Source of the DNA: Streptomyces lavendulae subsp. lavendulae
Lineage (GTDB): Bacteria > Actinomycetota > Actinomycetes > Streptomycetales > Streptomycetaceae
Assembly (NCBI RefSeq): GCF_002803845.1
Contig: NZ_CP024985.1
Location: forward strand, 2,356,001-2,420,000
DNA length: 64,000 nt
Direction: 5' to 3'
The notes below the pieces were generated by a model. It saw only the letters and a program-made list of their open reading frames with translations. It had not been told where the DNA came from and ran no database searches. The stretch's first letter is position 1; each line of letters begins with the position of its first letter. Shown here in pieces: positions 56,137-64,000 of this stretch. Both the position numbers and the translations under genes were made by a program.

Positions 56137-56559
56137 TTGCCCGACGCCTCCGCCTGGCGGATCGCCCTCCCGCACTCCACCGCCGCCGTGCCCCTCGCGC
56201 GCGCCCTGGTCCGCACCGCCCTCACGGACGGCGGCCCCTCGGCCGACCGGGACACCGCGGAGCTGCTGACCGCGGAACTGGTCGCGAACGCCGTGGAGCA
56301 CACCTCCGGCGGCGGAGCCCCCATCGAGCTGGTCGTGGAGCTGCTGGCGAACGGCTGCCAGGTGGAGGTGCACGACGGCGACCCGCGCCCGCCGGGCGAT
56401 CTCGCCGCCCGCCCCGACGACACCCCGCCCGACCCCTGGCAGGAGCACGGCCGGGGCCTGCTGCTGATCCGGACCCTCAGCTCCGCCTGCGGCCACCGGC
56501 GCACCGCGCGCGGGAAGGCCGTGTGGTTCACCCTGCCGGGCCGCGCCGCGACCCCCTGA
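56137..56559 (+). CDS. RsbW/SpoIIAB-like ATP-binding protein (HATPase_c, possible anti-sigma factor)
   Basis: About 140 residues from the TTG at 56137. The GHKL ATP-binding boxes are visible: N box ELLTAELVANAVEHT, G1 VEVHDGDP, and G2 HGRGLLLIRTL. Streptomyces encodes many such single-domain proteins; some are anti-sigma kinases, most are unstudied. The frame is open back to a GTG at 55942, but those 65 residues look disordered (Arg/Ser/Pro-rich), so I prefer the shorter form. It stands alone, divergent from the enoyl-CoA hydratase gene and convergent with ornithine carbamoyltransferase. Confidence 0.8.
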   Translation: MPDASAWRIALPHSTAAVPLARALVRTALTDGGPSADRDTAELLTAELVANAVEHTSGGGAPIELVVELLANGCQVEVHDGDPRPPGDLAARPDDTPPDPWQEHGRGLLLIRTLSSACGHRRTARGKAVWFTLPGRAATP

Positions 56560-56621
56560 CGGCGCGGACGGGGGGCGGCCACGACGCCCCGGCCACCACG
56601 CCCCGACCGCGGACCCGGGGA

Positions 56622-57638
56622 CTACGCCCCGGCCGCGGACCCGGCGAGCAGCGCCACGAGGACGGCCTTGATGGTGTGCAGCCGGTTCTCGGCCTCGTCG
56701 AAGACGACGGAGTGGACCGATTCGAACACCTCGTCCGTGACCTCCAGCGAGTCCAGCCCGTGCCGCTCGTGGACCTCGCGGGCCACCTTGGTGCCCAGGT
56801 CGTGGTAGGCGGGCAGGCAGTGCAGGAACTTCACGTCCGGGTTCCCGGTCGCGCGCAGCACGTCCATGGTGACGGCGTACGGGACCAGGGCCGCGATCCG
56901 CTCGTCCCAGACCTCCTTGGGCTCGCCCATCGACACCCAGACGTCCGTGGCCACGAAGTCGGCCTGGGCCACGCCCTCGGCGACCTCCTCGGTGAGGGTG
57001 ATCCGGGCCCCGCTGGCCGCGGCCAGCTCCCGGGCCCGCGCCACGACGGCCTCGGCCGGCCAGTACGCCTTCGGCGCGACGATCCGGACGTCCATGCCCA
57101 GCAGCGCGCCGGTGACCAGGTAGGAGTTGCCCATGTTGAAGCGGGCGTCGCCGAGGTAGGCGAAGGCGATGTGCTCCAGCGGCTTGTCGCTGTGCTCGGT
57201 CATCGTGAGCACGTCGGCGAGCATCTGGGTGGGGTGCCAGTCGTCGGTGAGGCCGTTGAAGACCGGGACGCCCGAGTGCGCGGCGAGCTCCTCGACGGCG
57301 TCCTGGCTGTCGCCCCGGTACTCGATCCCGTCGAACATCCGGCCGAGCACCCGGGCCGTGTCCCGGACGGACTCCTTGTGGCCCATCTGGGAGCCGGTGG
57401 GGTCGAGGTAGACCGTGTGGGCACCCTGGTCGGCGGCGGCGACCTCGAAGGCGCAGCGGGTGCGCGTCGAGGTCTTCTCGAAGATCAGCGCGATGTTCTT
57501 GCCCTGGAGGCGGCGCTGCTCGGTCCCGGCCTTCTTGGCGGCCTTGAGTTCGGCGGCGAGCTCGACCAGACCGCGGAACTCGGCGGCGGTGAAGTCGAGC
57601 TCCTTGAGGAAACTGCGGCCGAAGAGGTCGGTGGCCAT
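56622..57638 (-). CDS. argF: Ornithine carbamoyltransferase
   Basis: 338 residues. It joins carbamoyl phosphate and ornithine to citrulline, or runs the reverse, catabolic reaction. The carbamoyl-phosphate site STRTR (in [11 protein letters not shown]) and the ornithine site HCLPAYHD are intact. Start at 57638 with GGAG eight bases before. It follows the arginine deiminase gene by 138 bp in the same direction, which suggests the catabolic (ArcB) direction in an arginine deiminase route. No carbamate kinase gene is in view. An ARG-box-like palindrome lies ~55 bp upstream. Confidence 0.93.
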   Translation of the reverse strand: MATDLFGRSFLKELDFTAAEFRGLVELAAELKAAKKAGTEQRRLQGKNIALIFEKTSTRTRCAFEVAAADQGAHTVYLDPTGSQMGHKESVRDTARVLGRMFDGIEYRGDSQDAVEELAAHSGVPVFNGLTDDWHPTQMLADVLTMTEHSDKPLEHIAFAYLGDARFNMGNSYLVTGALLGMDVRIVAPKAYWPAEAVVARARELAAASGARITLTEEVAEGVAQADFVATDVWVSMGEPKEVWDERIAALVPYAVTMDVLRATGNPDVKFLHCLPAYHDLGTKVAREVHERHGLDSLEVTDEVFESVHSVVFDEAENRLHTIKAVLVALLAGSAAGA

Positions 57639-57692
57639 GGGGGACACTCCAGGGTGACGCTGACAGGGGATGCTGGAAGTCTATACGATCCT

Positions 57693-57708
57693 CTGCATTG
57701 ATATACAG
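57693..57708. promoter_or_regulatory. ARG-box-like site upstream of argF
   Basis: CTGCATTGATATACAG has CTG/CAG ends and AT/AT inner matches, 5 of 8 pairs symmetrical. It lies in an AT-rich pocket ~55 bp before the argF start, where an ArgR site would be expected. Confidence 0.4.
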
Positions 57709-57727
57709 TCCGGCCTGGTCATCCGCC

Positions 57728-57787
57728 CCGGATCACACGGCGCCGGATCACACAGGGCCGGATCACAAGCGCCCGGTCACACGGCGT
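57728..57787. repeat. 15-bp tandem repeat, four units, at the arcA 3' end
   Basis: Four consecutive units starting CCGGATCACA, CCGGATCACA, CCGGATCACA and CCGGTCACAC. The last unit contains the arcA stop codon. The array lies between arcA and the argF promoter. Confidence 0.7.
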
Positions 57788-59003
57788 CCCGCTCCACCGG
57801 GCAGCTCATGCACCGCGGCCCGCCCCGCCCCCGCCCGAGCTCGCTCCCCGGGATCTCGATCACCTCGATGCCCTCCTTGCGCAGGTGCGTGTTGGTCGTG
57901 ACGTTGCGCTCGTACGCGACCACCACCCCCGGTTCCACCGCCAGCACGTTGCACCCGTCGTCCCACTGCTCGCGCTCCGCCGAGTGCACGTCCTGGGTGG
58001 CCGTCAGCACCCTGATCCGCTCCAGGCCGAGCGCGGCCGCGATCGCCCGGTGCATGTGTTCGGCCGGATGGTCGCTCACCCGCAGTTCCCCGGGCCGCTC
58101 GCCCGGCCGGATCGTGTAGGAGCGCAGCATGCCGAGTCCCGCGTACTGAGTGAACGTATCTGCGTCGACCATCGTCATCACCGTGTCCAGGTGCATGAAG
58201 GCCCGCCGCTTGGGCATGTCGAGCGCCACGATGGCCGTCGCCGAGCCGGCCGCGAACAGGCCGCGCGCGAGCATCTCCACCGCCTGCGGGGTGGTCCGCT
58301 CGCTCATCCCGATCAGGACGGCGCCGTTGCCGATGACCAGGACGTCCCCGCCCTCGATGGTCGAGGGGTAGTCCGCCTGCCCCTGTGACCAGTAGTGGAA
58401 GGCCCCGGATCCGGTGAACAGCGGGTGGTAGCGGTAGATCGCCTCGAAGTGCACGGTCTCGCGCTGCCGGGCGGGCCAGCGCATGGCGTTGATCGACACC
58501 CCGTCGTAGATCCAGGCGGAGGTGTCCCGCGTGAAGAGGTGGTTGGGCAGCGGGCCCAGCAGGAAACCGTCCGTCTCCAGCGCGTGGAAGCGCACCGACA
58601 CCGGCTCGGCGTGCCGCTCCAGGAACTCCCGTTTGGTCATGCCGCCGACCAGCGCCTCCGCGAGGTCGGCCGAGGAGAGCCCGCCGAAGACGGAACGCAG
58701 GTGGTCGGTGGCGAGGGGGCCGTACTCCTTCTCGTCGAAGACCCGGTCCAGTACGAGGTGTCTCGCCTCGGGGATGTCGAGGGACTCGCGCAGCAGGTCG
58801 CCGAAGAGGTGGACGGCGACGCCCCGGTCGCGGAGCACGTCCGCGAAACCGTCGTACTCCTGGCGGGCCCGGCGCACCCACAGCACGTCGTCGAAGAGGA
58901 GGGCGTCCTTGTTGCTCGGTGTGAGCCGCTTCAGCTCCAGGTCGGGCCGGTGGAGGATGACGCGGCGCAGCCGCCCGGTCTCGGAGTCGACGTGGAATCC
59001 CAT
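57777..59003 (-). CDS. arcA: Arginine deiminase
   Basis: 408 residues, cytoplasmic. It hydrolyses arginine to citrulline and ammonia, the first step of the arginine deiminase route. The catalytic Cys398 lies in PRCMSCP at the C-terminus, with the other active-site motifs [28 protein letters not shown] and WDDGCN. I start it at the ATG at 59003 ([10 protein letters not shown]); a GTG nine bases upstream is in frame. No strong ribosome-binding site. Followed by argF/arcB. Confidence 0.95.
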   Translation of the reverse strand: MGFHVDSETGRLRRVILHRPDLELKRLTPSNKDALLFDDVLWVRRARQEYDGFADVLRDRGVAVHLFGDLLRESLDIPEARHLVLDRVFDEKEYGPLATDHLRSVFGGLSSADLAEALVGGMTKREFLERHAEPVSVRFHALETDGFLLGPLPNHLFTRDTSAWIYDGVSINAMRWPARQRETVHFEAIYRYHPLFTGSGAFHYWSQGQADYPSTIEGGDVLVIGNGAVLIGMSERTTPQAVEMLARGLFAAGSATAIVALDMPKRRAFMHLDTVMTMVDADTFTQYAGLGMLRSYTIRPGERPGELRVSDHPAEHMHRAIAAALGLERIRVLTATQDVHSAEREQWDDGCNVLAVEPGVVVAYERNVTTNTHLRKEGIEVIEIPGSELGRGRGGPRCMSCPVERDAV

Positions 59004-59058
59004 GCCGTACACGTACCCAGACCGGGCGGCTTTCTGACCTTGCGTCGGCCGCGCGGAC

Positions 59059-59562
59059 TCAGCGCAGGCCGAGAAGTGCCGTCGGGGCGCCGATCACTTC
59101 CGGAGCGATCACGCCGAGCTTGGGGGCGGTCAGGTTCGGGAGGCCGCTGTTGCTGCCGTCCGGCATCGTCAGGGGCGAGCCGACGACGGCTCCGGGGCTC
59201 CGGGTGCGCAGGGTGGTGTCCGGGGACTCCAGCGAGCCCTCCCCGTCCGTCGAGGGGTCGCCCAGCAGGTTGGGCACCGGCGAGGTGACCCGGGTGACCC
59301 CGAGGTCGGTGGCGATCGGCACCACCGGGAGCAGTGGGGTCGGGAGCATGTCGCCCTTGTGGTGGCGGGGTGCCTCGGGGGCACCGACGACCGGCACCGG
59401 GACGGCGGTGACCACGTGCGGGGTGGGTACGCCCAGCGTGGTCTCCACCGCCTCCAGCGGGACTCCCACGGGAACCGAGTCGGCCACGGCCGGGGTGGCC
59501 GCGCCGGCCGCGGCCATACAGGTCATGAGCGCCGCAATGCTTCCGCGCGCGGTCATCTTCAT
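59059..59562 (-). CDS. Small secreted Pro/Val-rich protein, unknown function
   Basis: 167 residues with a signal peptide ([19 protein letters not shown], cleavage near ADS). The mature part is rich in Pro, Val, Thr and Leu with few charged residues (for example [20 protein letters not shown]) and has no cysteine or motif I recognise. It may be cell-wall associated. GGACGGAA lies ahead of the ATG at 59562; a second ATG two codons on is possible. No operon partner. Confidence 0.6.
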   Translation of the reverse strand: MKMTARGSIAALMTCMAAAGAATPAVADSVPVGVPLEAVETTLGVPTPHVVTAVPVPVVGAPEAPRHHKGDMLPTPLLPVVPIATDLGVTRVTSPVPNLLGDPSTDGEGSLESPDTTLRTRSPGAVVGSPLTMPDGSNSGLPNLTAPKLGVIAPEVIGAPTALLGLR

Positions 59563-59719
59563 AGGTGACGTTCCGTCCTTCCGGGTTCGCGGACATTCCG
59601 CTGCCCTGGATGAACGATCCGGCCGGTGTATTCCCCGGACTTCTCCGCGAAAGTTCCCCCATACGACCTAATTCCAGGCCGTACGGGGGCCGCCGCTTTA
59701 CGGCACGCGTCCCTCGATC

Positions 59720-59739
59720 GGGGTCCCGGCCGGGACCCC
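59720..59739 (-). terminator. Terminator of the Pnkp-Hen1 operon
   Basis: A perfect 20-bp palindrome, arms GGGGTCCCGG and CCGGGACCCC, starting 8 bp past the pnkp stop. The rest of 59563-59747 holds no gene that I can see. Confidence 0.6.
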
Positions 59740-59747
59740 GGCGGGGG

Positions 59748-62315
59748 TCACAGCCGGGGGTCCACCGGCTCCGATTCGAGGGCGAGCACGGCGAACACCG
59801 CCTCGTGGACCCGCCACAGCGGCTCCCCCGCCGCCAGCCGGTCCAGGGCCTCCAGCCCGAGCGCGTACTCGCGCAGGGCGAGCGAGCGCTTGTGGCCGAG
59901 GAACCGCGGGCGCAGTCGCTCCAGCTGCTCCGGACGCGTGTACTCCGGTCCGTAGATGATCCGCAGGTACTCGCGTCCGCGGACCTTCAGCCCCGGCTGG
60001 ACCAGCCGGCCCTTGCCGTCGCGGGCGTACGCCACGAGCGGCTTGACGACCATGCCCTCACCGCCGCCGGCGGTCAGCTCCAGCCACCAGTCGGTGCCGG
60101 CCCGCACGGACGCCTCGTCCCCGGTGTCCACGAGGATCCGGGCGGTGCGCCGCAGCAGCGGGGCACCGGACCGGTCGGCGGCGGCCCGTCCGTCGGCGTC
60201 GGCGAGCCGGTCCAGCCACCCCAGCTGCTCGTCGTGCGGTACGGCGGCCAGCGAACGGCCGGCCGCCGCGAGCAGCTGGAACGGCGCGAACCGTACGTCG
60301 TCCAGCCCGTCGGTGGTCCAGCAGTAACGCCGGTACGCCTCGGTGAAGGCGGCGGCGTCGGCGGCCCGGCCGCGCTGGCGCTCCAGGAGGGCTCCGGTGT
60401 CCACGCCCCGGGCCGCGGCCGCCTCCAGGGCGGCGAGGGCGTCCGGGAAGACGGCGCGGGAGGCCGCGCCGACGGCGGCGTACTGGTTGCGGAGCAGGCC
60501 GGTGGACTTCAGGGACCAGGGCAGCAGCTCGCCGTCGAACAGCAGCCAGTCCGTGCCGAGTTCCTCCCACAGGCCCGCGCCGTCGACGGCTGCGCGCAGG
60601 CGGGCGAGGAAGGCCTCCGTCACCCCGGGGTCGTGGAAGAAGGGGCGTCCGGTGCGGGTGTAGAGGGAGCCGGTGACGCCGCCGTCGACCCCGAACCGCT
60701 CGCGGGCCGCACCGGCGTCGCGGCAGAGCAGGACGGTGGCGCGCGAGCCCATGTGCTTCTCCTGGCACACCACCCGCTCGACGCCGTCGGCCCGGTACTG
60801 GGCGAAGGCCTCGGCCGGGTGCTCCAGCCAGCCCTCCTGCGCGGCCGTGGCGGTCGGGGCCATGGTCGGCGGGAGGTAGGGCACCAGCCGGGGGTCCACC
60901 GCGAAGCGGCTCATGACCTCCAGGGCGGCCGCCGCGTTCTCCTCGCGGACGCCCACGTTGCCCAGGTGACGGGTCTCCACCACGCGGCGGCCCTGTACGT
61001 CGGCCAGGTCCAGCGGACGGCCGTCGTGCCCGCCCGGAACCGCGGCGACGAGCGGCTTGACCGGCTCGTACCAGACCTTCTCGGCCGGTACGTCGACCAG
61101 TTCGCGCTCGGGCCAGCGCAGGGCGGTCATCCGGCCGCCGAAGACGGCGCCGGTGTCGAGGCAGATGGTGTTGTTGATCCAGGTGGTGTCCGGGACCGGG
61201 GTGTGTCCGTAGACGACGACTGCCTTGCCCCGGTAGTCCTCGGCCCACGGGTAGCGCACGGGCAGGCCGAACTCGTCGGTCTCGCCCGTGGTCTCCCCGT
61301 ACAGGGCGTGCGAGCGGACCCTGCCGGAGGTGCGGCCGTGGTACTTCTCGGGCAGGCCCGCGTGACAGACCACCAGCCGGCCTCCGTCGAGGACGTAGTG
61401 GCTGACCAGGCCTGCGATGAACGTCCGCACCTCCTGCACGAACTCCTCGGACTCGCGCCCGAGCTGCTCGACGGTCTCCGCGAGGCCGTGCGTGAGCTGG
61501 ACCTTGGAGCCCTTGAGGTAACGGCCGAGCTTGTTCTCGTGGTTCCCGGGGACGCACAGGGCGTTGCCGGACCCGACCATGCCCATCACCCGGCGCAGGA
61601 CGCCGGGGCTGTCGGGGCCGCGGTCGACGAGGTCGCCGACGAAGACGGCGGTGCGCCCGTCGGGGTGGACGCCGTCCTCGTAGCCCAGCTTGCCGAGCAG
61701 GGTCTCCAGCTCGGAAGCGCAGCCGTGGATGTCGCCGATGATGTCGAAGGGGCCGGTGAGGTGGGTGAGGTCGTTGAAGCGCTTCTCCAGGACGACCTCG
61801 GCGGACTCGGCCTCCTCCACCGTGCGCAGCACGTGCACCTTGCGGAAGCCCTCGCGCTCCAGACCGCGCAGCGAGCGGCGCAGTTCGGAGCGGTGGCGCT
61901 GGATGACCCGGCGCGGCAGCCCGGCACGGTCCGGGCGGGCCGCGTTGCGTTCGGCGCAGACGGACTCCGGCATGTCGAGGACGATGGCGATGGGCAGCAC
62001 GTCGTGCTCACGGGCCAGCCTGACCAGCTGACGGCGCGATTCCGCCTGGACGCTGGTGGCGTCGACGACCGTCAGGCGTCCGGCGGCGAGCCGCTTGCCC
62101 GCGATGTGGTGCAGGACCTCGAAGGCGTCCTTGCTGGCGCTCTGGTCGTTCTCGTCGTCGGCGACCAGGCCCCGGCAGAAGTCGGAGGACAGCACTTCGG
62201 TGGCCTTGAAGTGCTTGCGGGCGAAGGTGGACTTGCCCGATCCGGTGGCCCCGATCAGGACGACGAGGGACAGGTCGGTGACGGGGAGGACGCGGTGGGT
62301 GGTGGGAGTGTTCAT
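59748..62315 (-). CDS. pnkp: Polynucleotide kinase-phosphatase-ligase (bacterial Pnkp)
   Basis: 855 residues, three domains of an RNA end-healing enzyme. Kinase: P-loop GATGSGKST, Lys28. Metallophosphatase: GDIHG, GDLVDRGPDS and GNHE near residues 200-270. Ligase/adenylyltransferase: EKHMGSR with nucleotidyl Lys520. Length is close to the ~870 residues of Clostridium Pnkp. With Hen1 it repairs tRNAs cut by ribotoxins: it heals both ends, Hen1 methylates the 3' terminus, and the ligase seals. The ATG at 62315 overlaps the hen1 stop by four bases. A longer in-frame reading to 63854 runs through hen1 out of frame and is not coding. Confidence 0.95.
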   Translation of the reverse strand: MNTPTTHRVLPVTDLSLVVLIGATGSGKSTFARKHFKATEVLSSDFCRGLVADDENDQSASKDAFEVLHHIAGKRLAAGRLTVVDATSVQAESRRQLVRLAREHDVLPIAIVLDMPESVCAERNAARPDRAGLPRRVIQRHRSELRRSLRGLEREGFRKVHVLRTVEEAESAEVVLEKRFNDLTHLTGPFDIIGDIHGCASELETLLGKLGYEDGVHPDGRTAVFVGDLVDRGPDSPGVLRRVMGMVGSGNALCVPGNHENKLGRYLKGSKVQLTHGLAETVEQLGRESEEFVQEVRTFIAGLVSHYVLDGGRLVVCHAGLPEKYHGRTSGRVRSHALYGETTGETDEFGLPVRYPWAEDYRGKAVVVYGHTPVPDTTWINNTICLDTGAVFGGRMTALRWPERELVDVPAEKVWYEPVKPLVAAVPGGHDGRPLDLADVQGRRVVETRHLGNVGVREENAAAALEVMSRFAVDPRLVPYLPPTMAPTATAAQEGWLEHPAEAFAQYRADGVERVVCQEKHMGSRATVLLCRDAGAARERFGVDGGVTGSLYTRTGRPFFHDPGVTEAFLARLRAAVDGAGLWEELGTDWLLFDGELLPWSLKSTGLLRNQYAAVGAASRAVFPDALAALEAAAARGVDTGALLERQRGRAADAAAFTEAYRRYCWTTDGLDDVRFAPFQLLAAAGRSLAAVPHDEQLGWLDRLADADGRAAADRSGAPLLRRTARILVDTGDEASVRAGTDWWLELTAGGGEGMVVKPLVAYARDGKGRLVQPGLKVRGREYLRIIYGPEYTRPEQLERLRPRFLGHKRSLALREYALGLEALDRLAAGEPLWRVHEAVFAVLALESEPVDPRL

Positions 62316-63835
62316 GCTGCCTCGCCCTCCTTCGGGGTATCGGTGGTTTCGGTGGCGGAAGGGGTTTCGGTGGCGGAAGGGAAGTCGGTGGCGGCGGCCG
62401 TGAAGACGGCCATCTGGGTCGGCGGACCCACCTCGGGGTCGTCCTCGCCGACGGGTGCGTACACGACGGTGTAGCCGTACCGGGCGGCGACCTCGCCGGC
62501 CCAGGCGCGGAACTCCTCGCGGTTCCATTCGAAGCGGTGGTCGCGGTGGCGGACGTGCCCGGCGGGCAGCGACTCCCAGCGGACGTTGTACTCGACGTTC
62601 GGGGTGGTCACGAGCACCGTGCGGGGGCGGGCCGCGCCGAAGACGGCGTACTCCAGCGCGGGCAGCCGCGGCAGGTCGAGGTGCTCGACGACCTCGCTGA
62701 GCACGGCGGCGTCGTAGCCGGCCAGCCGCTTGTCGGTGTAGGCGAGCGAGCCCTGCAGGAGGGTGACGCGGGAGCTCTGGCGCTCCCCCATCCGCTCCAG
62801 CCGCAGCCGCCGGGCGGCCGTGGCCAGCGCCCGCACGGACACGTCGACACCGACGATCTCCGTGAAGGACGGGTCCTTCAGCAGGGCCTGGACGAGCTGT
62901 CCCTGTCCGCAGCCCAGGTCCAGGACCCGGGCGGCCCCGGCGGAACGCAGGGCGGCGAGGATGGCCTCGCGCCGGCGCACCGCGAGCGGGACCGAGCGCT
63001 GCGTGTCGTCCGGCTGCTCCTCCGCGGCGTCGTCGAGTTCTCCGGCCTCGCTGCCGTCGGCCTCGGCGAGGCGGGCCAGTTCCAGGCGCTCCATCGCGTC
63101 CTGGGTGAGCCGCTTGTGCCGGGCCAGGTAGCGGGCGGTGATCAGGGCGTGCTCGGGGTGCGCCGCCAGCCAGCCGTCTCCGGCGCGCAGCAGCTTGTCG
63201 ACCTCGTCGGGGGCGATCCAGTAGTGCTTGGCGTCGTCGAGCACGGGCAGCAGCACGTAGAGCTGGCGCAGGGCGTCGTCGAGCTTCAGCTCGCCCTCCA
63301 GGACGAGCCGTACGTAGCGGCTGTCGCCCCACTCGGGGAAGCGTTCGTCCAGCGCGACGGGCTCGGTGCGTACGGAGTCCCAGCCCAGCGGGCCGAAGAG
63401 CCGCCGCACCAGGTCCGCGCCGCCCCGGGCGGGCAGCGCCGGCAGCTCGACGCGCAGCGGACGCGGCCGGCCGGGCAGTTCGGGCCGGGCGGCGCACGTA
63501 CCGGCCAGGGCGCTGCGGAAGACCTTGCCGAGCGCGACGGCGAACAGGGAGGAGGCGGCGTACGGGCGGTCGTTGACGTACTGCGCGAGCGCCGCGTCGG
63601 GGGCTCCTCCCCGGCCCTTGCCCTTGCCCTGGGAGCGCCGCACGAGTGCGACGGGATCCACCTCCAGCAGCAGGGCCGCCGTGCACCGCTCGGCCGTGGC
63701 CTCGGGGTAGAACACGTGGGCGGTGCCGTGGGAGGTGGTGAACTCCTGCGCCTTGCCGGGGTGCTTGTGCAGCAGGAAGCCCAGGTCGGTGGCGGGTCGT
63801 TCGGGGGTGCCGGTGGTGGAGATCGTCAGGAACAC
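62312..63835 (-). CDS. hen1: 3'-terminal RNA ribose 2'-O-methyltransferase Hen1
   Basis: 507 residues. An N-terminal ligase-activating domain (~1-240) is followed by a SAM methyltransferase domain with motif I VLDLGCGQGQ and the Hen1 metal site SEVVEHLDLPRL (Glu-x-x-Glu-His). A short Thr/Glu/Pro-rich tail (ATETPSATETTDTP) ends the protein. It methylates the 2'-OH at a break so that repaired RNA cannot be cut again at that site, and its N-terminal domain stimulates the Pnkp ligase. It is the first gene of the two-gene operon. Confidence 0.95.
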   Translation of the reverse strand: MFLTISTTGTPERPATDLGFLLHKHPGKAQEFTTSHGTAHVFYPEATAERCTAALLLEVDPVALVRRSQGKGKGRGGAPDAALAQYVNDRPYAASSLFAVALGKVFRSALAGTCAARPELPGRPRPLRVELPALPARGGADLVRRLFGPLGWDSVRTEPVALDERFPEWGDSRYVRLVLEGELKLDDALRQLYVLLPVLDDAKHYWIAPDEVDKLLRAGDGWLAAHPEHALITARYLARHKRLTQDAMERLELARLAEADGSEAGELDDAAEEQPDDTQRSVPLAVRRREAILAALRSAGAARVLDLGCGQGQLVQALLKDPSFTEIVGVDVSVRALATAARRLRLERMGERQSSRVTLLQGSLAYTDKRLAGYDAAVLSEVVEHLDLPRLPALEYAVFGAARPRTVLVTTPNVEYNVRWESLPAGHVRHRDHRFEWNREEFRAWAGEVAARYGYTVVYAPVGEDDPEVGPPTQMAVFTAAATDFPSATETPSATETTDTPKEGEAA

Positions 63836-63928
63836 ACGGTCGATTCTGTTCCACGACCGCCGTCCGGCGCCCCTGGTTTTCCGGGCCCGGAGACGGTGTG
63901 CGGGGGCGGTGTGCGGACCGGGACGGGA

Positions 63929-64000
63929 TCAGGGCGGCGGGGTGCGCAGGGCCGCGATGACGTCCGGTCCCACACGGCAGCAGCCGCCGACGAGGCGCGC
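63929..64000 (-). CDS. Homocysteine S-methyltransferase, C-terminal tail only
   Basis: The last 23 codons of a minus-strand gene that begins outside the window. The visible end (LVGGCCRVGPDVIAALR) has the adjacent cysteine pair that binds zinc in MmuM-type homocysteine methyltransferases, which use S-methylmethionine or SAM as methyl donor. Its stop lies 93 bp before hen1 in the same direction, with no obvious hairpin between. Confidence 0.7.
   Translation of the reverse strand, partial: ARLVGGCCRVGPDVIAALRTPPP

Noticed and set aside
59748..63854. A single 1368-residue Pnkp-Hen1 fusion ORF
   Set aside because: The N-terminal ~510 residues are an out-of-frame, Arg/Ala/Gly-rich reading of hen1; the true Hen1 protein with SAM and metal motifs is in another frame and overlaps pnkp by four bases.

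Overview
The window is high-GC actinobacterial chromosome, almost certainly Streptomyces. The support is strong G/C bias at codon position 3, frequent GTG/TTG starts, 4-nt ATGA/GTGA overlaps, Tat-type and lipobox signal peptides, and gene families typical of that genus (NgcEFG, acnA beside a helix-turn-helix MurA, a stand-alone NRPS, many GntR/LacI/PaaX regulators). No tRNA, rRNA, CRISPR array or insertion sequence was seen.

Layout. (1) 1-6.1 kb: GlcNAc/chitobiose importer ngcEFG (ngcG cut by the window edge) behind a DasR-like site, then aconitase acnA with an iron-box-like site and a MarR-type palindrome upstream. (2) 6.1-11.1 kb: a LacI regulator divergent from an exported amidohydrolase, then a MurA enzyme fused to an N-terminal XRE DNA-binding domain. 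(3) 11.2-24.1 kb: a three-module NRPS (C-A-T-C-A-T-C-A-T-TE, module 2 predicted to load Ser), an EntS-like MFS exporter coupled to it, and a cytochrome P450. (4) 24.1-47.4 kb: the most coherent system. It holds a secreted M9 collagenase, an oligopeptide ABC importer, a cytosolic DPP-IV-like S9 peptidase and an aminopeptidase P. It also holds two proline racemase/hydroxyproline epimerase homologues, a three-subunit D-hydroxyproline dehydrogenase-like flavoenzyme, a DapA-family deaminase, an ornithine-cyclodeaminase-family reductase and a GntR/FCD regulator. Six copies of one 17-bp sequence (about GTACAATKTCACATTAC) lie in front of these transcription units, including the regulator itself. This looks like one regulon taking collagen to peptides, to Pro/Hyp, and to central metabolism. 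A secreted ADP-ribosyltransferase-like protein sits inside the block. (5) 47.5-55.9 kb: CoA-dependent aerobic degradation of an aminated or hydroxylated benzoate, most likely 2-aminobenzoate (anthranilate). It comprises RidA, acyl-CoA dehydrogenase, aryl-CoA ligase, PaaX regulator, fused flavin monooxygenase/OYE-type reductase and enoyl-CoA hydratase, with an acetyltransferase behind two tandem GC-rich palindromes. (6) 56-59.6 kb: an RsbW-like ATP-binding protein, ornithine carbamoyltransferase and arginine deiminase (arginine deiminase route), and a small secreted protein. (7) 59.7-63.8 kb: the Pnkp-Hen1 RNA repair pair. The window ends in the 3' tail of a homocysteine methyltransferase gene.

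Starts were chosen from ribosome-binding sites, signal peptides and overlaps. Family names come from motif recognition by eye; no search was run.
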